Origin: Pseudomonas sp. UBA4617
GTDB taxonomy: Bacteria > Pseudomonadota > Gammaproteobacteria > Pseudomonadales > Pseudomonadaceae
Length of the DNA: 60,503 nucleotides
Reading direction: 5' to 3'
Assembly: GCF_002386445.1 (NCBI RefSeq)
Contig: NZ_DGIR01000037.1
Coordinates: forward strand, 1-60,503
The translations under genes were made by a program, and so were the position numbers. The notes under the pieces were generated by a model that was not told where the DNA came from, made no database searches, and saw only the letters and a program-made list of their open reading frames with translations. This document shows positions 16,824 to 26,927 of the stretch, piece after piece. Within the stretch, counting starts at the first letter, position 1. Every line of letters begins with the position of its first letter.

Positions 16824-17486
16824 TCAGGTGAACTGAATGAAGAAGAAACCGGCGTCGTCGCCTTCCTTGCCACGGCGCGCCTGCATGTCCACGAACAGAT
16901 AACCAATGCCTTCGCCGAACAGCCCAGCATGCTGCGGGCTGGCTTCGGCCACGTCGGCGTCCACCAGTTGCATCATGAACATGTAGCGCTGTGGTTCGTA
17001 GATCGGGTCCTGCAGCCAGCAGGGGCGGCCGCTGGGTTTGCTCAGGCCGATCCCGCTGTCCTCGTCCTCATGCTCCTCGTCATGCTCCTCGTCAGTCATT
17101 TCTTCAAAGTCGATGAACGCTCGTTCCAGCAGCAAGGGGGGATTGCTGGGCTCCAGTGGCTGGCTGGCGAGCTCATGCAGGATGACCCGGGCAAAGCCGG
17201 CGTTGATGACGTTCTGCAGTTCCGACTGCTGATTGACTGTATAGCGACGCTGGAGCGGGCGGCTGAAGCCACCGTCCTGCTGTTGCTCGACGGCGAGGAA
17301 AACCGTGATAGCCATGCCTGGCGGGACGAACCGGGCCGGTTGGAACTGTTCGGTCAGGGTCAGGATGGGCGTCATCAACCCACCGGTTTGCGGGTTGGCC
17401 GGCCACAAGGAAGGGTCCTTGAGCAAAGGCGCACCACCGATCTGGCCGAAGCCGCGGTCTTGTTGGGACAACACGATTTTCTTCAT
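16824..17486 (-). CDS. DUF1963-like putative immunity protein, copy 1 (cognate to Rhs toxin)
   Basis: The 220-residue protein starts at ATG 17486, two bases after the rhs stop codon; AAGGGTG within the rhs 3' end serves as ribosome site. It contains IGGAPLLKDPSLWP, PPGMAITVF, 'YMFMMQL' and a C-terminal GEGIGYLFVDM...GFFFIQF, which fit the DUF1963/YwqG fold. A strongly acidic loop (EEMTDEEHDEEHEDEDSG) could mimic nucleic acid and cap a basic nuclease toxin. Gene position alone makes it the prime immunity candidate for the Rhs toxin. A start four codons upstream is possible but overlaps the toxin gene. Confidence 0.75.
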   Translation of the reverse strand: MKKIVLSQQDRGFGQIGGAPLLKDPSLWPANPQTGGLMTPILTLTEQFQPARFVPPGMAITVFLAVEQQQDGGFSRPLQRRYTVNQQSELQNVINAGFARVILHELASQPLEPSNPPLLLERAFIDFEEMTDEEHDEEHEDEDSGIGLSKPSGRPCWLQDPIYEPQRYMFMMQLVDADVAEASPQHAGLFGEGIGYLFVDMQARRGKEGDDAGFFFIQFT

Positions 17487-17488
17487 GG

Positions 17489-20400
17489 CTAGTAACACCC
17501 TTTGCTTTTGGCGAACGACTTGGCGTAGCGCCGGGCCGTTCTGAGTTGTTGGATTGTGACATCTCCCTGAGTCACCAGCGATTGGTAGATGGCCTTGGAC
17601 ATCAGGCGGATCTCAAGCTTGCCGCTTTTGAGCATCTGGTTAGGCTTGAGGCCCATTGCCTTGCGCAACCGGTTCTCTGCGGCATGCACCTGGTCATGAT
17701 GCTTGGGCGTCAGGGCAATCGAAGGGTTGCCGCGCATCCGGCGTCCTTTCGGTGCCAGGCCGGCATCCTGCAAGAACTTGTTACGCAGAATTTCATGGGC
17801 TTCAAGGCCATCGCCACGGTGCGCCTTGGCACCATAACCTGCGGTTTCGCCTTCCTTGAGCAGCCCCCATGGGTCAATCCACGTGAATGGGTTCGGTGCA
17901 TACTCGTAAAGGTTCAAACCACCGGCCAAACCGATTGGGTCTGGCTGGGTAAAGCGGCCTATCTCCGGGTCGTAGAAGCGGAACAGGTTGTAGTGCAGGC
18001 CGGTTTCGCGGTCCAGGTACTGGCCCTGGAAGCGCAGGTTCTGATCTTCCGGCAGACGGCTGGCCCGCTGTTCATCCCAGCTTGCACCCCAGCTCAGGTA
18101 GCGCGCCGACCACACGACCTCGCCGGTGTCATCGGTCAACTGTTCCGGCAGGCCATTGATGTCATTGTGGTAATGCAGCACCTGCTGATGAGCACCCTGG
18201 CCATCCACCCGGGCCAGCGGTTCATGGCCATCGTCTTCGTACAGGTACAACGCCTGCCGGCCATTGTGCTGCTCACCGAGCAGACGCAGGCCACTCCAGC
18301 TGAAACGGGTGCGGCCAACCACTTGGCCGTCGAGCGTCGATTCGATCTTCTCGGTGCGCCGGCCCATCGGGTCGTAGCGCATGTCGATGATGCGTTCCCG
18401 TCCAGGTTGCAGGTTGCGCACCTGGACCAGCCGGTGCTCGGCGTCGTAGCGAAAATGCTGAGTACCGCGTCGGCGGCTGCGTTTTTCCACCAGGCGGCCG
18501 AAACCGTCGTAACGATAGCGCTTGTCCTCGAAGGTGAGCACGCGGTTGTGCCGGACCAGCCCGGCGCCTGCCGCCAGCGGGTCAAGCAGGTTCCCGGCCG
18601 GGTCGTAGCGGAACGCTTCGCGCTGGCCGGCGGGGCTGTCCTGACGGCCCAAGACATGGCCGCAGCCATCATGCTGATAAACCTGCAGATACCCGTTGCC
18701 GGGGTGCTGCACCTCGCGTACGGCCAGTTGGTCGGCGGCGTCGAACTGGTACCGCTGCTGGTCTGGCGCCGGCAGCCGGCTGGGCTGCGCTGCCGGGCGA
18801 CGGAGCAGGGTGCGCAGGCGTCCGCCACGGTCGTACTGGCGTTGAATCGCCAGGTTGCCCTGCAGGCGCAGCGTCTCCCGGTGAACACGGTCACGCTCGA
18901 AATCGCACACCGCCTGGCCATCGAGGTTGATCTGGTGCAGGTGCCCGCTGCCGTAGTACAGGCGGTTGATCCAGCGGCCGTCGGGTACTCGCGTGCGGGT
19001 GACATTGCCGAGCGGGTCATACTGGTACTGCACGCTGCCCTGCGCGCTGTGTTCCTCGAGCAACTGGCCCAGCGCATCGAAGGCGAAGCCCAGTTCCTCT
19101 ACCTGGCCATCCACAGTGGTACGACGGATCGCAAACACGTTGTCCAGTGGGTCGTTGCAGTAGTCGGTGCGTCCCTCATCGGTATGGCGGGTCAGCAGGC
19201 GGCCGCCTGCGTCATAGGCCATGCGGTGAATGATGGGTGCCTCGTCGCTGCCCGGCGCAGGCAGGAAGGTGACCTGGACAAGATTGTCCAGCGGGTCGTA
19301 CTGGTAGCGCCGCAGGCCACCGTCCAGATCGCGCTCGGCGATCAGCCGGTCGCCTGCATCCCATTCGAAACCGTAGGCCTCGCCATTTTCGTTGTACAGC
19401 GCAAGCAGGCGCCCATAGTCGTCATGGTGGTAGCGGACTTGTCGACCGAGCGCATCGATGCGCAGCTGCAACTGGCCACGGCGGTTACGCCGGTATTGGG
19501 TCACGTGGCCTGCCGTGTCGATGTGCTGGGTCAATAGGCCGCTGGCATCGAGGGCGAATGTTTCGCTGCGGCCATCGGGCAAGGTCACGCTGCGCAAGCG
19601 GCCTTTGTCGTCATGCCGGTAGTCGGTGCGCTCGCCCTGGGCGTCGGTAATCGATTGCAGATGGCCCAAGGGGTCGTAGGCGAGGCGGGTCAGGTAGCCG
19701 GAGCAGTCCCGCTGTTCGACCAGCAGGCCCCGTTCGTTCCAGCGCAGGTGGCGGCTGGAACCGTTGGCATCGATGATTTCGACAGGGTTGCCCTGGCTGT
19801 CATGGCGATAGCGGGTGTGCTGGCCCAACGGGTCGGTCTGGCGCGTGCAGTTGCCCCGTTGGTCGTAGGCGAAGGTCCAGCGCTGCCCTGCCGGGTCCGT
19901 CTGGCTGCGCGGCAGCGACCAGTGTTCGAGCCATTCGGTCGACTCGCTACGCCCCAGCGGGTCGACGGTCTCGGCAAGGTTGCCCGACTCATCGTAGAAG
20001 AACTGCCAGCGGCCATCCATGGGGTCGCTGGCCGCGAGCAGCTGGCGCTCGTCATTCCATTCGAAGCGCCAGGTGCGCTCAAGGGCATCGGTATAGGCGG
20101 TGATCTGGTACTGCTGGTTCCAGTGGCGCACGGCAACGCGGCCAAGGCTGTCGGTCACCCGGGTAATGCCGGCGGCGACATCGTATTCGAAGGCGTAGCT
20201 GTCGCCGCCGTTGGTCCAGTGCCGCGCCACCCGCCAGCCGTCCTCATGCTGCGCCCACTCGTAGTAGCAACACAGGCCGCCGCCAGTACGGTGTTCGATC
20301 ATGCGTCGGGCAGCGTCGTAGGCGAAGCTGCGCAGCGGCTGGCCTGCGCCATCCTGTACCTGAGCGAGGTCACCGTTGGCGTCGTAGCCATAGCTGGCCA

Positions 20401-21847
20401 GCCGTTGCAATTCGCCGCTCGCCGCGTGGAAGTCGATGTGGCTCACCCGCTGCGGCCATTGCTCGCTGTAGCCGAGCCTGACACGCACCTGGTCGAAGGT
20501 GTCGCGCAACTGGCAGAGGCGGCCCTGCTGGTCGTAGTCCAGGTAGATCCGGTTGTCATTGCGATCACCGATCTGGCTCAGGCGCAGTCGATCGGGCCGC
20601 CCCGGGGTTGGCTGGAACAGCCGATACTCGCCTTCGCGACTTTCGGTCAGCAGTTCGCCGTTGTGCGCCCGGCGTACGCTCAGCCCTTCACCGACGCTGA
20701 ACACCGCATCGCCCAGGGTAATGATGCCCATGTCCACCCGGCGCGCCTGCTCGTCGACCAATACCAGGCGGTCGTCTGCATCGACCTGCACCGAAACTTC
20801 ATAGGGCAGGCTCCAACCCGCGCCGAACAGGCCATCGACACGCTCGTCGTGGCTGTTGTAGAAGCGTTGCCAGGCGATCGGCAGGGTGGCTTGCACGGTG
20901 AAGTCGAGGTCTTCCTCGCCACACAGGACCTTGCCCCCGGTGGCTGCATGTACCGGGTTGGGCGAACCGGCCATGGCCTGGGTGAGGGCGCTGGTCACCT
21001 GGCCGGTAACCACGCTGCTCACGCCGCCCACCAACATGCAACCGAACTTGCTGTAGAACTTGCCGCCACGCCCGCGCAGCAGCATCAATGCGGTCACCGC
21101 CAGGCCGATGCCGGGCGTCTTGCCGCTGCGAATCTCGCGCACCACGATCGGCTCGCCGCCGATGCGCACGTTGTTCGACACCAGGCCGCCATCGACGATC
21201 ACCGCCTCGCAGGTGCTGCGGTCACCGCTGCGGCAGGCCGGGTGGCCATTGATCAGCACCTTGCTGGAACCCTCGGCCAGATACTGCGGTGGCATCGGCG
21301 GGTGCTTGCTGCACAGGACCTTGTCGTCCGGTACCGGCAAGGTATTGGCGGCGGGCGTGGCCACGGTCGGCCGCCACATCTGCGAGAAGAAGCCCTTGGC
21401 CATGTCCAGGAAGCTTTCCTCCTGGGCCTCGGCGCCTTCCGCACCGGCTTGCTCCAGCGCTGCCGGCGGGCCAGTGACGATGCCGGCCGCGCGCGCCGCG
21501 CGCTTGCCATTGGTGCGGGTGTCCGACGAGCCACTGATGATGGTGGCCTGCACCGATGGCGGGAACAGGAAGTTGCCGATGCCCTCGCATAATCGGCTCA
21601 AACCCGTATCGGCACCGGTCTTGGCCATGACCACGCCGACCACCAGGCCGACCACCGCGCCCAGCACGAAGCAGCCCAGGCCGCCGGTGGCCACGGTCAG
21701 GCCGAATGCCGCTGCCACGGCGGCAGTGGCCAGGGCGCCGATGGCCACGGTGGCGGCAATTTCCAGCACCCCGCCGACGATGTCGGCCATTATCGAGGTG
21801 TGCATCAGCGCGTCGCCTTCGCGGGCGGCCCACAAAGCGTCGGACAT
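17489..21847 (-). CDS. PAAR-Rhs polymorphic effector with C-terminal putative HNH-like nuclease toxin
   Basis: The 1452-residue T6SS cargo protein opens with a prePAAR motif, AAREGDALMH (residues 7-16; consensus AARxxDxxxH). Hydrophobic helices follow at about 20-80, a PAAR spike domain at about 165-235 and a third hydrophobic segment near 240-255. YD/Rhs repeats occupy about 300-1300, with the core-closing DPIGLAGGLNLYEYAPNP and DPWGL. The remaining 123 residues (from 1330) are the variable toxin: EAHE (H1351), NPSIAL (N1374), HH (1383-1384) and H1388. This is an AHH/HNH-like pattern with a very basic tail. Encoded between the Eag chaperone and its presumed immunity gene. The toxin would sit in the Rhs cocoon and act in the target cytoplasm, probably on DNA or RNA; the fold is inferred by eye. 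Confidence 0.9.
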   Translation of the reverse strand: MSDALWAAREGDALMHTSIMADIVGGVLEIAATVAIGALATAAVAAAFGLTVATGGLGCFVLGAVVGLVVGVVMAKTGADTGLSRLCEGIGNFLFPPSVQATIISGSSDTRTNGKRAARAAGIVTGPPAALEQAGAEGAEAQEESFLDMAKGFFSQMWRPTVATPAANTLPVPDDKVLCSKHPPMPPQYLAEGSSKVLINGHPACRSGDRSTCEAVIVDGGLVSNNVRIGGEPIVVREIRSGKTPGIGLAVTALMLLRGRGGKFYSKFGCMLVGGVSSVVTGQVTSALTQAMAGSPNPVHAATGGKVLCGEEDLDFTVQATLPIAWQRFYNSHDERVDGLFGAGWSLPYEVSVQVDADDRLVLVDEQARRVDMGIITLGDAVFSVGEGLSVRRAHNGELLTESREGEYRLFQPTPGRPDRLRLSQIGDRNDNRIYLDYDQQGRLCQLRDTFDQVRVRLGYSEQWPQRVSHIDFHAASGELQRLASYGYDANGDLAQVQDGAGQPLRSFAYDAARRMIEHRTGGGLCCYYEWAQHEDGWRVARHWTNGGDSYAFEYDVAAGITRVTDSLGRVAVRHWNQQYQITAYTDALERTWRFEWNDERQLLAASDPMDGRWQFFYDESGNLAETVDPLGRSESTEWLEHWSLPRSQTDPAGQRWTFAYDQRGNCTRQTDPLGQHTRYRHDSQGNPVEIIDANGSSRHLRWNERGLLVEQRDCSGYLTRLAYDPLGHLQSITDAQGERTDYRHDDKGRLRSVTLPDGRSETFALDASGLLTQHIDTAGHVTQYRRNRRGQLQLRIDALGRQVRYHHDDYGRLLALYNENGEAYGFEWDAGDRLIAERDLDGGLRRYQYDPLDNLVQVTFLPAPGSDEAPIIHRMAYDAGGRLLTRHTDEGRTDYCNDPLDNVFAIRRTTVDGQVEELGFAFDALGQLLEEHSAQGSVQYQYDPLGNVTRTRVPDGRWINRLYYGSGHLHQINLDGQAVCDFERDRVHRETLRLQGNLAIQRQYDRGGRLRTLLRRPAAQPSRLPAPDQQRYQFDAADQLAVREVQHPGNGYLQVYQHDGCGHVLGRQDSPAGQREAFRYDPAGNLLDPLAAGAGLVRHNRVLTFEDKRYRYDGFGRLVEKRSRRRGTQHFRYDAEHRLVQVRNLQPGRERIIDMRYDPMGRRTEKIESTLDGQVVGRTRFSWSGLRLLGEQHNGRQALYLYEDDGHEPLARVDGQGAHQQVLHYHNDINGLPEQLTDDTGEVVWSARYLSWGASWDEQRASRLPEDQNLRFQGQYLDRETGLHYNLFRFYDPEIGRFTQPDPIGLAGGLNLYEYAPNPFTWIDPWGLLKEGETAGYGAKAHRGDGLEAHEILRNKFLQDAGLAPKGRRMRGNPSIALTPKHHDQVHAAENRLRKAMGLKPNQMLKSGKLEIRLMSKAIYQSLVTQGDVTIQQLRTARRYAKSFAKSKGCY

Positions 21848-21856
21848 GGCTCAGGC

Positions 21857-22291
21857 TCAGCCCAGGTTGTCGAAGTCGAGCGACTGCTTGATGGCTGCCC
21901 AGTGCGCCGCTTCGGCCGCGCCCAGCGGGCTGGCCTTGACGTAGCTCAGGGCAAACATCTTGCGCGTGCCGGGCAGCACCAGCGCCAGCTGGTACTGGTG
22001 GACCTTTTCCTGGCCCTTGCTGAACTGGCTGCTCAGTTCGATGGCGGCGATCGCCTGGCCGGCACCCACCTGCACGGCCTGGGCCGGCTGCATGCGCAGG
22101 TCCTTGACCTGTTGCTGCAGGCGCTGCAACTGGCCGTCGAAATTGCTCTGCAGGGTCTCGCCCTCGGCCAGCAGGCTGCGGCTGATGATCAGCGAGGTGG
22201 CCAGGGCCTCGAAGCGCAGGATGTTGATGCTGCTGTCCTGCACGGCGGCATCGGGCAGGGCCAGGCGGAATTCGTTGACGCGATAACTCAT
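21857..22291 (-). CDS. eagR: Eag-type T6SS chaperone (DUF1795/DcrB-like)
   Basis: The 144-residue protein begins MSYRVNEFRLALPDAAVQDSSINILRF and has the DUF1795 pattern, with a central 'LQSNFDGQLQRLQQQVKDL' helix and a C-terminal 'MFALSYVKASPLG'. Eag chaperones hold the N-terminal transmembrane helices of prePAAR effectors and load them onto VgrG. The gene lies between vgrG and the prePAAR-Rhs gene, ten bases before the latter, which matches its role. Confidence 0.88.
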   Translation of the reverse strand: MSYRVNEFRLALPDAAVQDSSINILRFEALATSLIISRSLLAEGETLQSNFDGQLQRLQQQVKDLRMQPAQAVQVGAGQAIAAIELSSQFSKGQEKVHQYQLALVLPGTRKMFALSYVKASPLGAAEAAHWAAIKQSLDFDNLG

Positions 22292-22302
22292 GACAGGTCT
22301 CG

Positions 22303-24240
22303 TTACTGGTCGGAGCCGGAGAAGATCGCCTTCACCGAGTCGTCGATGGTCTTTTTCACACCCTGGTTGTCGGGTGCTGTCTGCGCACCGCTGCCGACGT
22401 TCAGGTCGAGGGTGCCGTCGGTATTGATCTCGCCGTTCTGCCTGGCATGGAAGCTGAACTGCTCGCAGCTGATGTTGATCTGGCCGCTGGCGTTGAGCTC
22501 GATCACGCTCTTGCCACAGACCAGCCGCAGGTTTTCCCCGACCTCGATCAGGTAGCTGGTGCTGACGCTGTCGGTCTTGCTGGCACCGACCAGCAACATG
22601 TCGTCGCGGCGCACGGCGCGGATGCGGTCCTGGCCGATGGTGATGGTTTCCAGCATGCCCACCGTCTGGGTGCGGTTGATGCCGACGGCCAGTGTCTCGG
22701 ACTGCTCGACCACGGTGTCCATGTTGCGCTCGGCATGGATGTACAACTGCTCGGCGCCTTTCTTGTCCTCCATGCGGATTTCATTGAAGTTGGCCGGGCT
22801 GCCACCCTTGCTCGAGCGGCTCTTCATGCCGCTTTGCGTGGCATTGGCAGGCAGGTCGTAGGGCACACTCTGTTCGGCGTTGTACACGCGGCCAGTGATG
22901 ATCGGCCGGTCGGGGTCGCCTTCGAGGAAGCTGACGATCACTTCCTGGCCAATGCGCGGGATCTGCATCGAGCCCCAGTTCTTGCCGGCCCAGGCCTGCG
23001 ATACGCGGATCCAGCACGAGCTGTTCTCGTTGGACTGGTCGTGGCGGTCCCAGTGGAAGTGCACCTTGACCCGGCCATACTGGTCGGTCCAGATCTCCTC
23101 GCCGGCGGGGCCGACCACCACGGCGGTCTGGGGGCCCTTGACGATCGGCCGCACGGTACTGCCCTGCGGGCGGAAACTCTGCTGGGCGTCGATGCAGCTG
23201 AGGTTGCTCTCGAACTGCGCGGCGCCGCTGCCGGTACCGCTTTCCAGGCGCTCCTGATGCACGTAGTAGCGTGCGCCGACGATCAGGTATTCGCGGTTCT
23301 GGTCCTGGCGGGTGAAACCGCTGAGGCTGAACAGGTGGCCGCTGCCCAGGCCGCGGGCATTGCCGCGCAGCTCGACCCGCTCGTGCAGGCTCTGCAGCGA
23401 CTCCAGGCGCGTGCGCGCGTAGTGCTCGCCGTCCTGGCTTTGCTGGTAGGCGCCGGGGTAGTCGTACAACGGGTAATCACCGGCCTGGTGCGGGCGCGGC
23501 ATGGCCGAGCGCACGTCGATGCGCGCGCTGGGGCGCTGGAAGTCGTAGTCGTTGAGCTCCAGCGACCCTGGCTGCACTTCCTGGGCCAGGTGCCAGTCGT
23601 TGATGTGGTCACGCTCGCGATGCTGCCCGTCCGGCGGGTAGTAGGGCACGCTTTCGTAGCCAGGCATCTGCGGGTGCGCGCCATAGGCATCGGCCAGCAC
23701 CAGCACGTGGCGCTGCGCTTCATGGCGGAAGAAGTAGTAGATGCCTTCCTCTTCCATCAGCCGGCTGACGAAGTCGAAGCTGGTCTCGCGGTACTGCACG
23801 CAGTATTCGCGTTCGCGGTAGCTACGGCTGAGGGCATCCTCGAAGTCGGAAAAGCCCAGGTCGCGGAACACCTGCTTGATGATCTGCGGCGCGCTCAGGT
23901 GCTGGAAGATGCGGCAGTCGCTGGTGCGGGTCAGCAGCCACAGCCACGGGCGCAGGGTGACCCGGTAGCTGGCGAACTGGCCCCGGTCCACCGACTGGCT
24001 GCAGCGGGCGACGATGCCGTGGAAGTAACGTGACGTGCCGAGGCTCAGCTGCACGCTGAGGCTCATCGGCTTGCCCAGCAGGGCGTTGAGGTCGATGGCC
24101 GGGTCGTCGCTGGTCAGCTGCAGCTCATAGTCGAACAGGCGGCCGAGCTCGTCGCTGCCGCCCATTTCGGCCAGGATCAGCTTGTCCGGCCCCAACGGGC
24201 TGTTGATCTGCGCCAGGCGCGTGAACTGCGTGAACAGCAT
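22303..24240 (-). CDS. vgrG: T6SS spike protein VgrG (TssI)
   Basis: This 645-residue protein has an N-terminal gp27-like region (residues 1-330: FEYELQLTSDDPAIDLNALLGKPMSLS-type opening, REYCVQYRETSFDFVSRLMEEEGIYYFF). A gp5-like OB domain and beta-helix follow (EIWTDQYGRVKVHFHWDR, CWIRVSQAWAGKNWGSMQIPRIGQEVIVSFLEGDPDRPIITGRVYN). There is no extra enzymatic C-terminal domain, so it is a structural spike that carries the PAAR-Rhs cargo encoded next to it. It follows clpV by 11 bases. Confidence 0.97.
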   Translation of the reverse strand: MLFTQFTRLAQINSPLGPDKLILAEMGGSDELGRLFDYELQLTSDDPAIDLNALLGKPMSLSVQLSLGTSRYFHGIVARCSQSVDRGQFASYRVTLRPWLWLLTRTSDCRIFQHLSAPQIIKQVFRDLGFSDFEDALSRSYREREYCVQYRETSFDFVSRLMEEEGIYYFFRHEAQRHVLVLADAYGAHPQMPGYESVPYYPPDGQHRERDHINDWHLAQEVQPGSLELNDYDFQRPSARIDVRSAMPRPHQAGDYPLYDYPGAYQQSQDGEHYARTRLESLQSLHERVELRGNARGLGSGHLFSLSGFTRQDQNREYLIVGARYYVHQERLESGTGSGAAQFESNLSCIDAQQSFRPQGSTVRPIVKGPQTAVVVGPAGEEIWTDQYGRVKVHFHWDRHDQSNENSSCWIRVSQAWAGKNWGSMQIPRIGQEVIVSFLEGDPDRPIITGRVYNAEQSVPYDLPANATQSGMKSRSSKGGSPANFNEIRMEDKKGAEQLYIHAERNMDTVVEQSETLAVGINRTQTVGMLETITIGQDRIRAVRRDDMLLVGASKTDSVSTSYLIEVGENLRLVCGKSVIELNASGQINISCEQFSFHARQNGEINTDGTLDLNVGSGAQTAPDNQGVKKTIDDSVKAIFSGSDQ

Positions 24241-24251
24241 GGTCGGTCCTG

Positions 24252-26927
24252 TCAGTCGGCTGCGCCGAAGTCATAGTGCAGGTCATTGTCGCGGCGGCTG
24301 ATGCGCACACTGGCCAGCGGCTTGCCTTCGAGCATGCGGGTGAGGAATTCGCGGCTCATGTCCGGCAGCAGGCCGTTGGTGAGGATGGCGTCGATCATGC
24401 GGCCACCGCTTTCGGTTTCGCTACAGCGCGAGACGATCAGCTCCACCACCTCGTCGTCGTAGGCAAAGCCGACCTTGTGCGTGCCTTCCACGCGCTTGCG
24501 AATGCGCTCCAGCTGCAGGCGGGTAATGGCCTTGAGCATGGCGTCGCTGAGCGGGTAGTAGGGAATGGTCACCAGGCGCCCGAGCAGCGCCGGCGGGAAG
24601 ATCTCCAGCAGCGGCTGGCGTAGCTGGCTGGCCACCGCCTCCGGGTCGGGCAGGGCCTGCGGGTCGCTGCAGGTGCGCGCGATCAGCTCAGTGCCGGCGT
24701 TGGTGGTGAGCAGGATCAGGGTGTTGCGGAAGTCGATCTGGCGGCCTTCGCCATCCTCCATCACGCCCTTGTCGAACACCTGGAAGAAGATCTCGTGCAC
24801 GTCCGGGTGGGCCTTTTCCACCTCGTCCAGCAGCACCACGCTGTACGGCCGGCGACGCACGGCCTCGGTCAGCACGCCGCCTTCGCCGTAACCGATGTAG
24901 CCGGGTGGGGCGCCCTTGAGGGTCGAGACGGTGTGGGCCTCCTGGAACTCGCTCATGTTGATGGTGATCAGGTTCTGCTCACCGCCGTACAACGCCTCGG
25001 CCAGGGCCAGCGCGGTTTCGGTCTTGCCCACCCCGGAGGTACCGGCGAGCATGAACACGCCTATTGGTTTGTTCGGGTTGTCGAGGCCGGCGCGGGAGGT
25101 CTGGATGCGCTTGGCGATCATGCTCAGCGCATGGTCCTGGCCGATGATGCGCTTGGCCAGCAGGCTGTCGAGGTTGAGCACGGTCTCGATCTCGTTGCGC
25201 GCCATGCGCCCCACCGGAATCCCGGTCCAGTCGGCTACCACCGAGGCGACTGCCTGGTAGTCCACGGTCGGCAGTATCAGCGGGTTCTCGCCTTGCAGGG
25301 CGCTCAGGCGCTGCTGCAGGTCGGCAAGCGTTTCGCGCAGCTCAGGGTTGCCTGGCACGGCAGCGTCCTGGTCGACCACCCCGGCTTGCTCGCGCAGTTG
25401 GGCGCGGGTGGCCAGCAGCTGGTCGACCAGGGCCTTTTCCTCGGCCCAGCGGCTTTCCAGGGCGGCCAGGCGCTGGCGCTCCTCGGCCAGCAGGCTGTCG
25501 GCCTGGGCCTGGCGCTGCCCGGTGGGCACGCCAATGGCGGCTTCACGGGCGATGATCGCTTGTTCGACTTCCAGCGCCTCGATGCGTCGGCGGCTGTCGT
25601 CGACCTCGGCCGGCACCGCGTGCAGGCTGATGGCCACGCGTGCGCAGGCGGTATCGAGCAGGCTCACCGACTTGTCCGGCAGCTGGCGCGCCGGGATGTA
25701 ACGATGCGACAGCTTGACCGCGGCCTCGAGGGCTTCGTCGAGGATCTGCACCTGATGGTGCTGTTCCATGGTCGAGGCCACCCCACGCATCATCAGCAGG
25801 GCCTTGGCTTCGCTCGGCTCGTCCACCTGCACAACCTGGAAGCGGCGGGTCAGGGCCGGGTCTTTCTCGATGTGCTTCTTGTACTCGGCCCAGGTGGTTG
25901 CCGCTACCGTGCGCAGGCTGCCACGGGCAAGTGCCGGCTTGAGCAGGTTGGCCGCATCGCCGGTGCCGGCGGCGCCACCGGCACCGACCAGGGTATGGGC
26001 TTCATCGATGAACAGGATGATCGGTTTGGGCGAGGCCTGCACATCCTCGATCACCTGGCGCAGGCGCTGTTCGAACTCGCCTTTCATGCTGGCGCCGGCC
26101 TGCAGCAGGCCGACGTCCAGGCTGCGCAGCTCGACATCCTTGAGTGCCGGCGGCACGTCGCCAGCGACGATACGCAAGGCGAAGCCTTCGACCACGGCGG
26201 TCTTGCCGACACCGGCCTCACCGGTGAGGATCGGGTTGTTCTGCCGGCGGCGCATGAGGATATCGACCAGTTGGCGGATCTCCTCGTCACGGCCGACGAT
26301 CGGGTCGAGCTTGCCGCTGCGGGCCTGTTCGGTCAGGTCGACGGTAAAGCGCTTGAGCGCTTCCTGCTTGCCCATCGCTGCCGGCGCCACGGCGCCGCTG
26401 GCCTCGCCAGGCTGCGCAGCACTGAAGCCGTCGGTGGCGCCCAGATGGTTCTCCGGCGAGTCGCCGACGTATTCGCTGAAGCGCTCGCTCAACGCCTCGA
26501 CCTTGAGCTTGGCGAACTCGCCCGACAGCCCCAGCAAGGCATGGCGCAGGCTTGCTGTCTTGAGGATGCCGACCAGCAGGTAGCCGCTGCGCACCTGGCT
26601 TTCACCGAACATCAGGCTGCCGTATACCCAACCACGTTCGACCGCCTCTTCCACCTGCGAGGACAGGTCGGTGATCGAGGTCGAACCGCGTGGCAGCCGG
26701 TCCAGAGCGTCGGTCAGGTCGCGCGCCAGGCGCGCCGGCTCGACATCGAACTGGCGCACGATGCGGTGCAGGTCGCTGTCCTGCAGTTGCAGCAACTGGT
26801 GCAACCAGTGCACCAGTTCGACATAGGGATTGCCCCGCAGCTTGCAGAACACCGTGGCGGCCTCGATGGCCTTGTAGGCGATGCTGTTGAGTTTGCCGAA
26901 CAGCGCGGCGCGGCTGATTTCACCCAT
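24252..26927 (-). CDS. clpV: T6SS sheath-disassembly AAA+ ATPase ClpV (TssH)
   Basis: The 891-residue protein starts MGEISRAALFGKLN at ATG 26927 (AAGGAACC upstream); a 15-codon longer open frame is not family-like. It has an N domain (1-160), AAA1 with Walker A GEAGVGKTAVVEG, a coiled middle region, AAA2 with Walker A GTSGVGKTETALAL, and ClpB-type 'GAPPGYIGYGEGG'. It strips and recycles contracted TssB-TssC sheath in the cytoplasm. Its start overlaps the tssG stop by 8 bases. Confidence 0.97.
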   Translation of the reverse strand: MGEISRAALFGKLNSIAYKAIEAATVFCKLRGNPYVELVHWLHQLLQLQDSDLHRIVRQFDVEPARLARDLTDALDRLPRGSTSITDLSSQVEEAVERGWVYGSLMFGESQVRSGYLLVGILKTASLRHALLGLSGEFAKLKVEALSERFSEYVGDSPENHLGATDGFSAAQPGEASGAVAPAAMGKQEALKRFTVDLTEQARSGKLDPIVGRDEEIRQLVDILMRRRQNNPILTGEAGVGKTAVVEGFALRIVAGDVPPALKDVELRSLDVGLLQAGASMKGEFEQRLRQVIEDVQASPKPIILFIDEAHTLVGAGGAAGTGDAANLLKPALARGSLRTVAATTWAEYKKHIEKDPALTRRFQVVQVDEPSEAKALLMMRGVASTMEQHHQVQILDEALEAAVKLSHRYIPARQLPDKSVSLLDTACARVAISLHAVPAEVDDSRRRIEALEVEQAIIAREAAIGVPTGQRQAQADSLLAEERQRLAALESRWAEEKALVDQLLATRAQLREQAGVVDQDAAVPGNPELRETLADLQQRLSALQGENPLILPTVDYQAVASVVADWTGIPVGRMARNEIETVLNLDSLLAKRIIGQDHALSMIAKRIQTSRAGLDNPNKPIGVFMLAGTSGVGKTETALALAEALYGGEQNLITINMSEFQEAHTVSTLKGAPPGYIGYGEGGVLTEAVRRRPYSVVLLDEVEKAHPDVHEIFFQVFDKGVMEDGEGRQIDFRNTLILLTTNAGTELIARTCSDPQALPDPEAVASQLRQPLLEIFPPALLGRLVTIPYYPLSDAMLKAITRLQLERIRKRVEGTHKVGFAYDDEVVELIVSRCSETESGGRMIDAILTNGLLPDMSREFLTRMLEGKPLASVRISRRDNDLHYDFGAAD

